Below are positions 49,782 through 59,483 of a stretch of 64,000 nucleotides of DNA, piece after piece. Numbering within the stretch: position 1 is the first letter of the stretch; the number at the start of each line of letters is the position of its first letter. The notes beneath the pieces were generated by a model. It was given only the letters and a program-made list of their open reading frames with translations. It did not search any database and was not told where the DNA came from. The DNA comes from Brevundimonas vesicularis. GTDB lineage: Bacteria; Pseudomonadota; Alphaproteobacteria; Caulobacterales; Caulobacteraceae. The stretch is taken from the NCBI RefSeq assembly GCF_027886425.1, contig NZ_CP115671.1, positions 2,604,001 to 2,668,000 of the forward strand, given 5' to 3'. The translations under genes were made by a program, and so were the position numbers.

Positions 49782-51481
49782 TGGCCCGCAACAACTGGCA
49801 CCTGCCCTGGGAACAGTATGTCGAGACGCTGAAGCCGCACGAGCGGCCGATGATGCCCGGCTCGCCCGCTACGCCCGATCACGCCTGGCCGATGCGGATT
49901 CAGTACGCCCTGACCGGCCTGCTGGTCGCCATGGTCGGATCGCTGGGCAACGCCGCCGTCACCGCCAACATCCAGAACCTGCAGGGCTCGCTGGGAATCA
50001 CGATCACCGAGGCCGCCTGGCTGCCGGTCGTCTTCGTCATGACCAACGCCTGCATGAACCTGATCCTGGTCAAGTTCCGGATGCAGTACGGCCTGCGCCT
50101 GTTCACCCAGATCTTCCTGGGCGCCTTCGTGCTGGTCTGCGCCGCCCACCTGTTCGTCGACAACTATCAATCGACCCTGCTGGTGCGGGCCATCGCCGGC
50201 ATGGCGGGCGCAGGCCTTTCCAGCCTGGGCTTCCTCTACATCATCCAGGCCTTTCCGGCGGCGCATAGGCTCAAAGGGCTGATCATCGGCATCGGCCTGG
50301 CCAGTTTCGCCGTGCCGATTTCGCGCCTCGTCATGCCCGGCCTGCTCCAGCTGGGCGACTGGCGCGCCTTCTACATGTTCGAGCTGGGCCTGTGCCTGGT
50401 CGCCTGGGGCGCGGTGCAGGTGGTCAAGCTGCCGCCGTCCGAGCGGCTACGCGTATTCGACCGGCTGGACTTCCTGACCTTCGCCCTGTTTGCGCCAGGC
50501 GTGGCCCTGCTGTGCGCGGCCCTGGGTCTGGGGCGCATTGTCTGGTGGACGCAAGCCGCCTGGATCGGCTGGGCCCTGATCGGGTCCGTCATCCTGCTGA
50601 CCGCCGCCTTCCTGGTCGAGCACAATCGCAAGAACCCACTGATCAACACCCGCTGGCTGACCGGGCCGGACCTGCTGCGCCTGTTCGGGGCGATCCTGCT
50701 GATCCGCATCGTGCTGTCGGAACAGACATCCGGCGCGGTGGGCTTTCTGACCGTCGTCGGCTTGGGACCGGATCAGCTTCACGGCCTCTTCGTCGTCATC
50801 CTGCTGTCGATGATCGCCGGCACCCTGGTCAGCGCCTTCACCCTAAACATGGAGAAGCTGAACAAGCCGATCGCCATCGCCCTGGCGCTGATCGCGGTCG
50901 GCGCCTGGATCGACAGCCATTCAACAGTCCTGACGCGCCCGGCGCAGCTGTATTTCAGCCAGGCCCTGATCGCCTTCGCCTCGGCCATGTTCATTGGTCC
51001 GGCGCTGATGATCGGCATCGTCAAGGTGCTGACCCAGGGCAAGCAGAACCTGATCAGCTTTATCGTCATGTTCAGCGTGCTTCAGAACGTCGGCGGTCTG
51101 GCGGGTTCGGCCTTGACCGGGACGCTGCAGATCATTCGCGAGAAATACCATTCCAACCAGCTGGCGGCCGGGATTTCGGCGCTGGACCCGCAGGTGGCCT
51201 TGCGGCTGCGCCAGCTGTCGGGCGCCTATGCCTCGACAATAACGGACCCCGCGCTGACGAACGCCGAAGGCGCCGTCCTGCTAGGCCGACAGGTGACGCA
51301 GCAGGCCAATGTGCTGGCCTACAACGACGTCTTTCTGGTCATCGCCGTGATCGCGGCCCTGGGCTCCGCCTGGGTGACCGTCACCCACCTGCGGCCGCGC
51401 TGGAAGGCGCGCCGCGACGCCAAGAACAACAACAATGCAGACGCTGCGGTCCAGAGCGCCGCCGTCGCCGCCGCCGACTGA
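49781..51481 (+). CDS. MFS multidrug transporter, DHA2/EmrB-like
   Basis: A 566-residue inner-membrane drug/proton antiporter with about 14 hydrophobic segments. After a ~40-residue hydrophilic start, YALTGLLVAMVGSLGNAAVT begins helix 1. GAGLSSLGFLYIIQAFPAAH and FAVPISRLVMPGLLQLGDWR lie where DHA2 motifs are expected, though the usual DRxxGR loop is not typical. The coding start overlaps the tetR stop (TGATGG). With the EmrA-like adaptor that follows it should form a tripartite efflux pump with an outer-membrane channel encoded elsewhere. Confidence 0.9.
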   Translation: MARNNWHLPWEQYVETLKPHERPMMPGSPATPDHAWPMRIQYALTGLLVAMVGSLGNAAVTANIQNLQGSLGITITEAAWLPVVFVMTNACMNLILVKFRMQYGLRLFTQIFLGAFVLVCAAHLFVDNYQSTLLVRAIAGMAGAGLSSLGFLYIIQAFPAAHRLKGLIIGIGLASFAVPISRLVMPGLLQLGDWRAFYMFELGLCLVAWGAVQVVKLPPSERLRVFDRLDFLTFALFAPGVALLCAALGLGRIVWWTQAAWIGWALIGSVILLTAAFLVEHNRKNPLINTRWLTGPDLLRLFGAILLIRIVLSEQTSGAVGFLTVVGLGPDQLHGLFVVILLSMIAGTLVSAFTLNMEKLNKPIAIALALIAVGAWIDSHSTVLTRPAQLYFSQALIAFASAMFIGPALMIGIVKVLTQGKQNLISFIVMFSVLQNVGGLAGSALTGTLQIIREKYHSNQLAAGISALDPQVALRLRQLSGAYASTITDPALTNAEGAVLLGRQVTQQANVLAYNDVFLVIAVIAALGSAWVTVTHLRPRWKARRDAKNNNNADAAVQSAAVAAAD

Positions 51482-51494
51482 ACCGAGACCCACA

Positions 51495-52604
51495 ATGACC
51501 GACGCCGCACCGCCCGCCCCCGCCTCTTCCGCCCCCGCCGCCCCGCAAGCGCCAGCCGCTGCTCCGCCCGCGCCGAAGAAGAACGTCATGTGGACCGTCA
51601 TCGCCGCCGGCGTCGCCCTGCTGGGCGTGCTGATGGTGCTGTATGCGTGGCAGTTGCCGCCCTTCCGGGGCGCGATCCAGCGCACGGACAACGCCTATGT
51701 GCGCGGCCAGGTAACGATCATCAGCCCGCAGGTGAACGGCTATGTCACGGCCGTGCCGGTCCAGGACTTCCAGACCGTCCAACAGGGGCAGCTGCTGGCC
51801 CAGGTGGACGACCGCATCTATCGCCAGCGGCTGGAGCAGGCCGAGGCCAGCCTGCACTCGGCCCAGGCGGCCCTGTCCAACTCGACCCAGACCCAGGCGT
51901 CGGCGCGCGGATCGGTGGCCCAGCAGCGCGCCTCCATCGCCGCCGCCGAAGCCACGCTGACGCGGGCCCAGGCTGACGCCAACCGCGCCCGCACCTTGAA
52001 GGCCGGCGGCTGGGTCGCCCAGGCCAATGTGGACGTCGCCGAAGCCGCCCTGCGCAGCGCCCAGGCCCAGGTCGCCCAGGCCCGCGCCGCCGAGGGCATC
52101 GCCCAGACCGGCGTCACTTCCGCCGTCGTCGGCCGCGACAGCCTGGCCGCCGCCGTCGAGAACGCCCAGGCCGCCGTGCGCCTGGCCCAGATCGACCTGG
52201 CCAACACCCGCATCGTCGCCCCCCGCGCCGGTCGTCTGGGCGAGATCGGCGTACGCCAGGGCCAGTATGTGACCGCGGGAACCCAGCTGATGGGCCTGGT
52301 GCCGGACGTGGTCTGGGTCACGGCCAATATGAAGGAGACGCAGATGAAGAACATCCGCGTCGGCCAGCCGGTCGAGATCACCGTCGACGCCCTGGGCGGC
52401 CAGACCCTGAGCGGCCGTGTCGAACGGATCGCCCCCGCCGCCGGATCGGAGTTCAGCGTCATCCGTCCCGACAACGCCACCGGCAACTTCACCAAGGTGG
52501 CCCAGCGCATCCCGGTCCGTATCCGCATCGATCCGAACCAGCCCGCCGCCCAGCGTCTGGCGCCGGGCATGTCGGTGGTGGCGAAGGTGAATACGGCCGG
52601 CTGA
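51495..52604 (+). CDS. HlyD/EmrA-family membrane fusion protein
   Basis: A 369-residue adaptor. A Pro/Ala-rich cytoplasmic start leads into a membrane helix (MWTVIAAGVALLGVLMVLYAW), then TDNAYVRGQVTIISPQVNGY and VTAVPVQDFQTVQQGQLLAQ, the EmrA-type lipoyl half. A long alanine/glutamine-rich coiled hairpin (to residue ~225) and the second half (NTRIVAPRAGRLGEIGVRQG) follow, then a beta-barrel domain. It lies 13 bases after the MFS gene in the TetR-controlled operon and should link the pump to the outer membrane. Confidence 0.92.
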   Translation: MTDAAPPAPASSAPAAPQAPAAAPPAPKKNVMWTVIAAGVALLGVLMVLYAWQLPPFRGAIQRTDNAYVRGQVTIISPQVNGYVTAVPVQDFQTVQQGQLLAQVDDRIYRQRLEQAEASLHSAQAALSNSTQTQASARGSVAQQRASIAAAEATLTRAQADANRARTLKAGGWVAQANVDVAEAALRSAQAQVAQARAAEGIAQTGVTSAVVGRDSLAAAVENAQAAVRLAQIDLANTRIVAPRAGRLGEIGVRQGQYVTAGTQLMGLVPDVVWVTANMKETQMKNIRVGQPVEITVDALGGQTLSGRVERIAPAAGSEFSVIRPDNATGNFTKVAQRIPVRIRIDPNQPAAQRLAPGMSVVAKVNTAG

Positions 52605-52655
52605 CGGAACGCGCCGCTCTGCATCGCGCTACCTCTTTCAGCAACGGAGAGCATC

Positions 52656-52832
52656 ATGGACCGCGAACAAACCAAGGGTCGTGAAGAGAACGGCGCCGAT
52701 CCGGCCGGCAAACCCGACGCCCTGACCTCCGACAAGGCGACGAAGGCGGTCGGTCAGGCCGAGCGCCAAAGCGCGGGACCGGACGGTCCGGACGCCGCCG
52801 AGATCGGCGACACCTTCAAGCGCAAACCCTGA
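52656..52832 (+). CDS. 58-residue hydrophilic small protein
   Basis: ATG 52656 follows CGGAGAG by five bases. The product is short, charged and disordered-looking (MDREQTKGREENGADPAGKP, then DKATKAVGQAERQSAGPDG and IGDTFKRKP). It resembles stress-induced CsbD-like small proteins in composition but I see no defined domain. It may be transcribed with the efflux operon 50 bases upstream. Confidence 0.55.
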   Translation: MDREQTKGREENGADPAGKPDALTSDKATKAVGQAERQSAGPDGPDAAEIGDTFKRKP

Positions 52833-52839
52833 CGCCGGA

Positions 52840-53043
52840 TCAGGCCGATCGCGGCGACAGGCTGGCGGCGAGCAGATGCACGTCGTGCGCCCGCATCCGC
52901 TCGAAGTTCCCTAGCCCCAGGGCCAGGGCGCGCATGATCTCGGTCTGGCGCGTATGTTCGGGATGGGCGGGCAAGGACGGCTCCGCCCGCGCCAGTTCCG
53001 CATCCAGTTCGGCCATCATATGGGCCAGGATTCCGTCGTTCAT
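52840..53043 (-). CDS. 67-residue hypothetical protein
   Basis: A helical, mildly acidic protein (GILAHMMAELDAELARAEPS and IMRALALGLGNFERMRAHDV). I use ATG 53043, which has GGAGG five bases upstream; the ATG at 53058 places that ribosome site inside the gene. It is divergent from ccrM, with about 190 bases between the starts. No family recognised. Confidence 0.6.
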   Translation of the reverse strand: MNDGILAHMMAELDAELARAEPSLPAHPEHTRQTEIMRALALGLGNFERMRAHDVHLLAASLSPRSA

Positions 53044-53141
53044 CTGATCCTCCATCACGCCGCCGACCGCCGCAAACGGTTAGAGCATGAATAGAACAGA
53101 TCAGGAACACGCTGCCCCGAGAAGGCTGTGGATGGTGCGGT

Positions 53142-53201
53142 CGGACTGCAATATGCGTCCGGCTGACCCTGCCGTTTAATCCACCTTAACCACAAGGATT
53201 C
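53142..53201 (+). promoter_or_regulatory. ccrM control region: palindrome, CtrA-like box, GANTC site
   Basis: CGGAC-T-GCA-ATA-TGC-GTCCG at 53142-53161 is a near-perfect inverted repeat. TTAA (53176-53179) and TTAACC (53186-53191) are separated by six bases; the CtrA consensus is TTAA-N7-TTAA, so this is a near match. GATTC at 53197-53201 is a GANTC site, the target of the enzyme encoded next. In Caulobacter, ccrM is known to be activated by CtrA and to carry GANTC in its leader; transfer to this gene is inference. Confidence 0.5.
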
Positions 53202-53236
53202 ACCATAGCGGTCTCATTGTTGCGGGGCCGCGTTCC

Positions 53237-54328
53237 ATGTCCGATCTGAAGACCCCTGTCCTCGCCAAGGACGTCATTCATCGTGGCGACTGCATCGAGG
53301 TGCTGAAGAGCCTTCCCGACGCCTCGGTGGACATGGTCTTCGCCGATCCGCCCTATAATCTGCAACTGGGCGGCGACCTGCTGCGGCCCGACAACTCCAA
53401 GGTCGATGCAGTCGATGACGACTGGGACAAGTTCGCCAGCTTCGCCGAGTACGACGCCTTCACCCGTGCCTGGCTGGCGGAATGCCGCCGCGTCCTGAAG
53501 CCTGAGGGCTCGATCTGGGTGATCGGCAGCTACCACAACGTCTTCCGCCTGGGATCGGCGATCCAGGATCTGGGCTTCTGGGTGCTGAACGACATCATCT
53601 GGCGCAAGTCAAACCCGATGCCGAACTTCAAGGGCACCCGGTTCACCAACGCCCACGAAACCCTGATCTGGGCCGCCAAGTCGCGGGATCAGAAGCGCTA
53701 CACCTTCAACTATGATGCGCTGAAGGCCTTCAACGAAGACACCCAGATGCGCTCCGACTGGACCTTCGCCCTGTGCACAGGCGAGGAGCGGATCAAGGAC
53801 GCCGACGGCAAGAAGGCCCATCCGACTCAGAAGCCCGAAGCCCTGTTGCACCGTGTCCTGCTGTCGGCGACGCGCCCCGGCGACGTGATCCTGGATCCCT
53901 TCTTCGGCACCGGCACCACCGGCGCCGCCGCCAAGCGCCTCGGCCGCCATTACATCGGCATCGAGCGTGACGAGACCTATGCCGAGGTCGCCGAAACCCG
54001 CATCGCCTCGGTCATCCCTGCCCGCCCCGAAGACCTGATGGTCACCGGCTCCAAGCGCGCCGAGCCCAAGGTGCCGTTCGGCGCCCTGGTCGAAGCCGGC
54101 CTGCTGCAACCCGGCGACCGTCTGTATTGCCCAAAGGGTGAGCGCGAGGCGCGTGTTCGTGCGGACGGTTCGCTGGTTCACGGTTCGCTCAGCGGCTCGA
54201 TCCACAAGCTGGGCGCGCTGCTGGAAAACGCACCGGCCTGCAACGGCTGGACCTACTGGCGCTTCAAAACCGACCAGGGGCTGAAATCCATCGACGCCCT
54301 CCGCTCCGAAGTTCGCGCCGCGATGTAA
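53237..54328 (+). CDS. ccrM: cell-cycle DNA adenine methyltransferase, GANTC-specific
   Basis: CcrM methylates adenine in GANTC after replication and couples gene expression to the cell cycle in Alphaproteobacteria. It is a beta-class N6 methylase: motif IV DPPYNLQLGG at ~37-46 comes before motif I (DPFFGTGTTGAAA at ~220-232). Between them are the CcrM-type target region and KSNPMPNFKGTRFTNAHETL. The C-terminal ~85 residues (VPFGALVEAGLLQPGDRLYC, WTYWRFKTDQGL) are the extra RAMA-type domain that distinguishes CcrM from HinfI-like enzymes. Length (363 residues) agrees. Confidence 0.97.
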   Translation: MSDLKTPVLAKDVIHRGDCIEVLKSLPDASVDMVFADPPYNLQLGGDLLRPDNSKVDAVDDDWDKFASFAEYDAFTRAWLAECRRVLKPEGSIWVIGSYHNVFRLGSAIQDLGFWVLNDIIWRKSNPMPNFKGTRFTNAHETLIWAAKSRDQKRYTFNYDALKAFNEDTQMRSDWTFALCTGEERIKDADGKKAHPTQKPEALLHRVLLSATRPGDVILDPFFGTGTTGAAAKRLGRHYIGIERDETYAEVAETRIASVIPARPEDLMVTGSKRAEPKVPFGALVEAGLLQPGDRLYCPKGEREARVRADGSLVHGSLSGSIHKLGALLENAPACNGWTYWRFKTDQGLKSIDALRSEVRAAM

Positions 54329-54538
54329 GCCGCTGCGACCGCGCGTCGCGTAAGCCACATCAATCACTTAGCCGGCAATCCGTCGCCAATACGTACGATT
54401 TCGCACACTCAGTATGGGTTAGCGTCGCTGTAACCCCGCGAAACCTATGTGAAAATTCATCAGCTGCGACGGAACTTCGCAGTTGCGAGAACATTGATGT
54501 CAACGGCCCGCCAGGATGCGGTGTCGGAGCACATCACC

Positions 54539-55651
54539 ATGAAAATCGCGCAGATCACCCCGTTGTACGAGGCTGTGCCTCCCAAGCTGTACGGCGGTAC
54601 GGAACGTGTGGTCGCGCATCTGACCGACGCCCTGGTCGAGCTGGGCCACGACGTGACGCTGTTCGCCAGCGCCGACGCCCAGACCAAGGCGCGGCTAGTG
54701 CCCGTGCGCGATCAGGCGATCCGTCTGGATCCGGCGCCGTTGAAATCCGATCTCGCCGCCCACCTGTCGATGCTGGGCGAAGTTCTGGACCGCGCCGACG
54801 AGTTCGACGTCATCCACTTCCATACCGACATGGTCCACTTCCCGCTGTTCCAGAAATATGCGGACAAGACCCTGACGACCCTGCACGGCCGTCTGGATAT
54901 GAAGGACCTGCCCGGCGTCTATGCGCGTTGGAGCGAGTTCGGGCTGGTCTCCATCTCCGACGATCAGCGCAAGCCGCTGCATTTCGCCAACTGGAAGGCC
55001 ACCGTCCATCACGGCATGCCCGGCGAGCAGTATATCTTCTCGCCGAAATCCGAGGGCTATCTGGCCTTCCTGGGCCGCATCTCGCCCGAGAAGCGCCCCG
55101 ACCGCGCCATCGAGATCGCCACCAAACTGGGCAAGCGCCTAAAGATGGCCGCCAAGGTGGACGCCGCCGACAAACGCTATTGGGAAGAGACGATCCGCCC
55201 GTTGGTCGAAGGCAATCCGCTGATCGAGTTCGTCGGCGAGATCGGCGACCATCAGAAGTCTGCCTTCCTCGGCGGCGCCGAGGCCCTGCTCTTCCCTATC
55301 GACTGGCCGGAGCCGTTCGGTTTGGTGATGATCGAGGCCATGGCCTGCGGCACGCCGGTGATCGCCTTCCGCTGCGGCTCGACGCCTGAGGTCATCGAAG
55401 ACGGCGCCACCGGCTTCCTGGTCGATACGATGGAACAGGCCATCGCCGCGGCCGGACGCGCGCATCTGCTGGACCGCGAGGCGATCCGCGCGCGGTTTGA
55501 TCTGCGGTTCTCGGCCACCGCCATGGCGCGCCGGTATCTGGACGTCTACGGCGATCTGCTGGCGCGCCGCCCGTTCGCGGAAACCGCGCTGGATGACGTG
55601 GTCACGCCGTTGCGTCCGCGTGAAGAACGCAGCTTCGCCGCAACCGCCTGA
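54539..55651 (+). CDS. glycosyltransferase family 4
   Basis: A 370-residue GT-B glycosyltransferase. KIAQITPLYEAVPPKLYGGT is the usual GT4 acceptor-side start, and DVIHFHTDMVHFP is the conserved His region. YLAFLGRISPEKRPDRAIEI opens the nucleotide-sugar domain, and EPFGLVMIEAMACGTPVIAF is the E-x7-E donor motif. I choose ATG 54539, with GGAG upstream; a start at 54449 would add 30 unconserved residues. A debranching-type glycosidase lies two genes on, suggesting a role in alpha-glucan or surface-sugar metabolism; acceptor unknown. Confidence 0.88.
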   Translation: MKIAQITPLYEAVPPKLYGGTERVVAHLTDALVELGHDVTLFASADAQTKARLVPVRDQAIRLDPAPLKSDLAAHLSMLGEVLDRADEFDVIHFHTDMVHFPLFQKYADKTLTTLHGRLDMKDLPGVYARWSEFGLVSISDDQRKPLHFANWKATVHHGMPGEQYIFSPKSEGYLAFLGRISPEKRPDRAIEIATKLGKRLKMAAKVDAADKRYWEETIRPLVEGNPLIEFVGEIGDHQKSAFLGGAEALLFPIDWPEPFGLVMIEAMACGTPVIAFRCGSTPEVIEDGATGFLVDTMEQAIAAAGRAHLLDREAIRARFDLRFSATAMARRYLDVYGDLLARRPFAETALDDVVTPLRPREERSFAATA

Positions 55652-55753
55652 AACCAACTCCGTCGGGACGCCGCCGCAATCGTGAGTTTGTAACGGCGTT
55701 CATCCAAAAGTTAAGCTTATCCATTACCGTCGTTCCAAATCGGGGCGACCACT

Positions 55754-57184
55754 ATGCAATGGACAGCGATGAGGCGGCGGCTGGCGCATCTGCGCCGGAA
55801 TACCGCGGGCAACATTGCGACCTTCTTCGCCCTGTCCGCCATGGGACTGACACTGATGGTCGGCCTGGCCATCGACATCAATCGCTATGTCTCGGTCAGG
55901 AACCAGGTGCAGGAAGCGCTCGATGCAGCAGCGTTGGGGGCTGCGGCCTCCCGAGCCCAGACCGTCAAGGAACTGGAAGCGGTCAGCGGTCCCTACCTGG
56001 AGGCCAATCTGAAGACCGGCCAACTGATCGACGGCTGGAAGACCGGCACTCAATACGTCGATGGAAAAATCGTCAGGGTGACGTTCAAGGGCGGGGTCAA
56101 ACCCATCTTCGCGGGTCTGGCCGGCGTCAAACAGTTCGACATCAACGCCCTGTCCGAGGCGACGCGCGGCGTGGCGCAAAAGATCGAGACCGTTCTGGTG
56201 CTCGATAACACCTGGTCGATGAGCGAAAAGGACAGCCGCTCGATCAAGCGGATCGATGCGCTGAAGAGCTCGGCCAGTCTGCTGGTCAACGAGTTGATGG
56301 CGACCGAGAGCGACGAGGTCTCAATCGGCGTCGTGCCCTATGCGGACTACGTCAACGTCGGGATTGCCAATCGCAAGGCCCCGTGGATTTCCGTGCCCGA
56401 CGACTATGTTCAGGAGCGCACCTGCACGACCAAGACGACCTACAGCGGCGGCACCCCCTACCCGTGCACCACCGTGCGCGACGGCGTCAGCGAGACCGGC
56501 ACCTGCTACAAGGATCAGGTGGTCAAGACGGTCACCGTCCCGCCCTATGCTTGCAACGTCAGCTACAAGTGGTTCGGCTGCGTCTATTCGCGCAACGTCG
56601 GCACGACGCGGCTGAACGACCAGTCGCCGGCGACGCCCTACAAGGGTTTCTTGACGACGGGCCAGAGCTGCCTGAATGCGGTCAGCCCCTTGTCCAAGAG
56701 CAAGTCCAGCGTGCTGAACGCAATCAAGAACCTCGTCATCAATGTCGGCGGCTACAAACCCGAAACCCACATTCCATCCGGCCTGATCTGAGGCATCAAT
56801 CTGCTGTCGCCTACCGCGCCGTTCCAGGAAGGCGGCGCCTACGATCCGGCGAACCGCACGCCGCGCAAGATTCTGGTGCTGATGACCGACGGCGTGAACA
56901 CCCTGCGCTACCGCTCTTCGGACGGCGCGCACGTCGCCACGGCCAAAGCCAATGAGCTGGCGGCGACGGATGCCGATTTCGGTTCGATCTGCACCTACGC
57001 CAAGTCGAACAAGATCGAGGTCTTCACCGTCGGCCTGAACGTGCCCACGCAGAACGGACGCAATCTGCTGAGGACCTGCGCGACAGATTCCGACCATGCC
57101 TTCCTGGCCGAAGACAGCGCCGCCTTGGAAGCCGCCTTCCGTGAGATCGCGCGGTCCATCGGCGTTGTACGGTTGATCAAATGA
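55754..57184 (+). pseudogene. TadG-like VWA pilus-associated protein with in-frame TGA
   Basis: The frame is continuous from 55754 to 57184 except for TGA at 56789-56791 (codon 346). TadG-like features: a basic start and one membrane helix (NIATFFALSAMGLTLMVGLA) with the pseudopilin-like DINRYVSVRNQVQEALDAAA, then a von Willebrand A domain with the MIDAS motif DNTWS (usually DxSxS) and MTDGVNT after the stop. The stop falls in IPSGLI-stop-GINLLSP, where related proteins have Trp, so one G-to-A change of TGG explains it. Cysteine-rich insertions (about 220-280) are typical. As read the product lacks the second half of the VWA domain. A recent mutation, sequencing error or readthrough are the choices. 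It stands alone, without other tad genes nearby. Confidence 0.8.
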
Positions 57185-57332
57185 AGGTCGCCCGGTCTCT
57201 GTCGATGAAAAAGCACAGGTTCGCCTGAACCCGTCGGCGACTTGCCCATTAAAGTCTGCAAGCGGCCCCTGAGCGCCGCATTCGGGTGCGACACGTTCGG
57301 CCGAGGCCTCACAACGACGGGGAAGAGACCGC

Positions 57333-59480
57333 ATGGACGACGCCTATTCCACTCAACTGACCGCCGGTGAATCGGTCGAGGCCACAGGTCTCGAACAACT
57401 GATGGCGCTGAAGGAAGGCGATACCTTCCTGGTCGCCGACGGATGGGGCGACATGAAGGGCGGCGCCGACGGCCTGTTTGCGGGCGACACCCGCGTCCTG
57501 TCGCGCTGGGCCATGACCGTCGGCCTGCTGAAGCCATCGCGCCTGTCGTCCGGCGTCAGCCAGGACAACGTCTTCTTTTCCTGCCACACCACCAACCGTC
57601 CCCTGCCCCCGATGGGGGGCCGGTCGGCGCCGGCCGGCGTCCTGCATATTGAGCGCCGGCGGTTCCTGTGGAACCGGCGGATGTTCGAGCGCATCCGCAT
57701 GGTCAACCACGGGGTGGAGGACATCCTGCTTCCGCTGGCTTTCGACTTCGGCGCGGACTTCTTCGATATCTTCCAGGTGCGCGGCACGCCTCGAGCCAAG
57801 CGCGGGACGATCCACACGCCGACCACCGACGGTCGCCGCGTCACCTTCCGCTACACCGGGCTGGACGACGTGGATCGATCCAGCTGTATCGCCTTCTCCG
57901 AACCGCCCGCGCGCCTGACGCATCAGCGCGCCGAGTTCATGTTCAGCCTGCCCAAGGGCCGCTCCCTGGACCTGTTCATCGAGTGCGGCGTGGACGCCTG
58001 CGAGACGCCGGACGCCGATCGCTGGCGCCAGAACGCCATCCAGGCCCGCCTGGCCATGCGCGCCAAACGCCGGCGCGGCGCCTCGGTGCGCGGCCCGCGC
58101 AGCCCGCGCTTCAACGACTGGCTGGACCAGTCGCGCGCCGACATGGCGCTGTTGACCACAGACCTGCCGACCGGCCCCTATCCCTATGCTGGCACGCCAT
58201 GGTTCTCGACGCCGTTCGGCCGCGACGGCATCATTTCGGCTTGGCAAATGCTTTGGCTGGATCCGTCGCTGGCCAAGGGCGTGCTGACCTATCTGGCCTC
58301 ACGCCAGGCGACCGAGACGTCGCTCTATCGAGACAGCCAGCCCGGCAAGATCATGCACGAAACCCGCGGCGGCGAGATGAGCGCCCTGCACGAGGTGCCG
58401 TTCGGTCTCTACTACGGCGGGGTCGACACCACCTGTCTGTTCGTGGCCCTGGCCGGAGCCTACGCCAACCGCACCGGCGATCTGGATCTGATCCGCAAGC
58501 TCTGGCCCAATCTGATCGCGGCCGCCGACTGGATGCGCGACTATGGCGACAGCAACAACGACGGCCTGATCGACTACCAGCGCGGGGCCGACACCGGCCT
58601 CTCCAACCAGGGCTGGAAGGACTCAGAGGATTCCATCTTCCACGCCGACGGTCGCTTCCCCAAAGGTCCGATCGCGCTTCTGGAGGTTCAGGGCTACGCC
58701 TTCGCCGCCTGGAAAGCGCTGGGTGATCTGGGCGAGCGCCTGCACGACGATCGCACGACCGAATGGCGGATGCGCGCCGAACAGGTCCGCTCGCTGGTCG
58801 AGGAAAAGTTCTGGATGGAAGATGAGGGCTTCTATGCCGTGGCCCTCGACGGCGCCGGCCAGCAATGTCGCGCCATCGCCTCCAACGCTGGACACCTGCT
58901 GTTCACCGGCCTGCCGTCGCTGGAACGCGCGCGGCGCGTCACCAAACGCCTGCTGACCGCCGAGTTCCGCACCGGCTGGGGCATCCGCACCCTGGAGGTC
59001 GGACAGGCCCGCTTCAATCCGATGAGCTATCACAACGGCTCGGTCTGGCCGCACGACACCGCCATGGCCGCCGCCGGCATGGCGGCTTACGGCGAGCGCG
59101 ATGCGGTCGCGCAAATCCTGGCCGAGATCTACGCTGCGGCCGCCCACTTCCACCTGCGGCTGCCCGAACTTTTCTGCGGCTTCCCGCGTGAGCCGGGCGA
59201 GCCGCCCATCGCCTATCCGGTCGCCTGCCTGCCCCAGGCCTGGGCGGCGGGATCGGTCTTCCTGATGCTTCAGGCGACCCTGGGCCTGTCGATCGACGCC
59301 TGGACCGAGACGGTCGATCTCTCTGACCCCGTCCTGCCCGCCGGTCTGGACCGTCTCAAGATCACAGGTCTGGAAGTCGGCGGCGCCGTTGTCGATCTGA
59401 ATATCCAGCACGCCGACGGTCGCGCCGTGGTCATCCCGCATCACAAGCAGGGCAAGGTTTCGATCCGCACGTTGCGTTAG
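57333..59480 (+). CDS. glycogen-debranching-type glycosidase (amylo-alpha-1,6-glucosidase family)
   Basis: A 715-residue cytoplasmic enzyme. The N-terminal ~250 residues (EGDTFLVADGWGDMKGGADG, LFAGDTRVLSRW) match the GDE_N_bis domain. The rest is an (alpha/alpha)6 glucosidase barrel with YAGTPWFSTPFGRDGIISAW, GWKDSEDSIFHADGR and MSYHNGSVWPHDTAM holding the conserved acidic and His residues. Related proteins act on alpha-1,6 branches or small gluco-oligosaccharides; the exact substrate is unknown. It is close to a GT4 gene, an association often seen. Confidence 0.87.
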   Translation: MDDAYSTQLTAGESVEATGLEQLMALKEGDTFLVADGWGDMKGGADGLFAGDTRVLSRWAMTVGLLKPSRLSSGVSQDNVFFSCHTTNRPLPPMGGRSAPAGVLHIERRRFLWNRRMFERIRMVNHGVEDILLPLAFDFGADFFDIFQVRGTPRAKRGTIHTPTTDGRRVTFRYTGLDDVDRSSCIAFSEPPARLTHQRAEFMFSLPKGRSLDLFIECGVDACETPDADRWRQNAIQARLAMRAKRRRGASVRGPRSPRFNDWLDQSRADMALLTTDLPTGPYPYAGTPWFSTPFGRDGIISAWQMLWLDPSLAKGVLTYLASRQATETSLYRDSQPGKIMHETRGGEMSALHEVPFGLYYGGVDTTCLFVALAGAYANRTGDLDLIRKLWPNLIAAADWMRDYGDSNNDGLIDYQRGADTGLSNQGWKDSEDSIFHADGRFPKGPIALLEVQGYAFAAWKALGDLGERLHDDRTTEWRMRAEQVRSLVEEKFWMEDEGFYAVALDGAGQQCRAIASNAGHLLFTGLPSLERARRVTKRLLTAEFRTGWGIRTLEVGQARFNPMSYHNGSVWPHDTAMAAAGMAAYGERDAVAQILAEIYAAAAHFHLRLPELFCGFPREPGEPPIAYPVACLPQAWAAGSVFLMLQATLGLSIDAWTETVDLSDPVLPAGLDRLKITGLEVGGAVVDLNIQHADGRAVVIPHHKQGKVSIRTLR

Positions 59481-59483
59481 GCT

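Noticed and set aside
56789..56791. Selenocysteine or programmed recoding at the TGA in the TadG-like gene
   Set aside because: The site corresponds to a Trp, not a Cys, in related proteins, and I see no obvious stem-loop of the bacterial SECIS kind directly after it.
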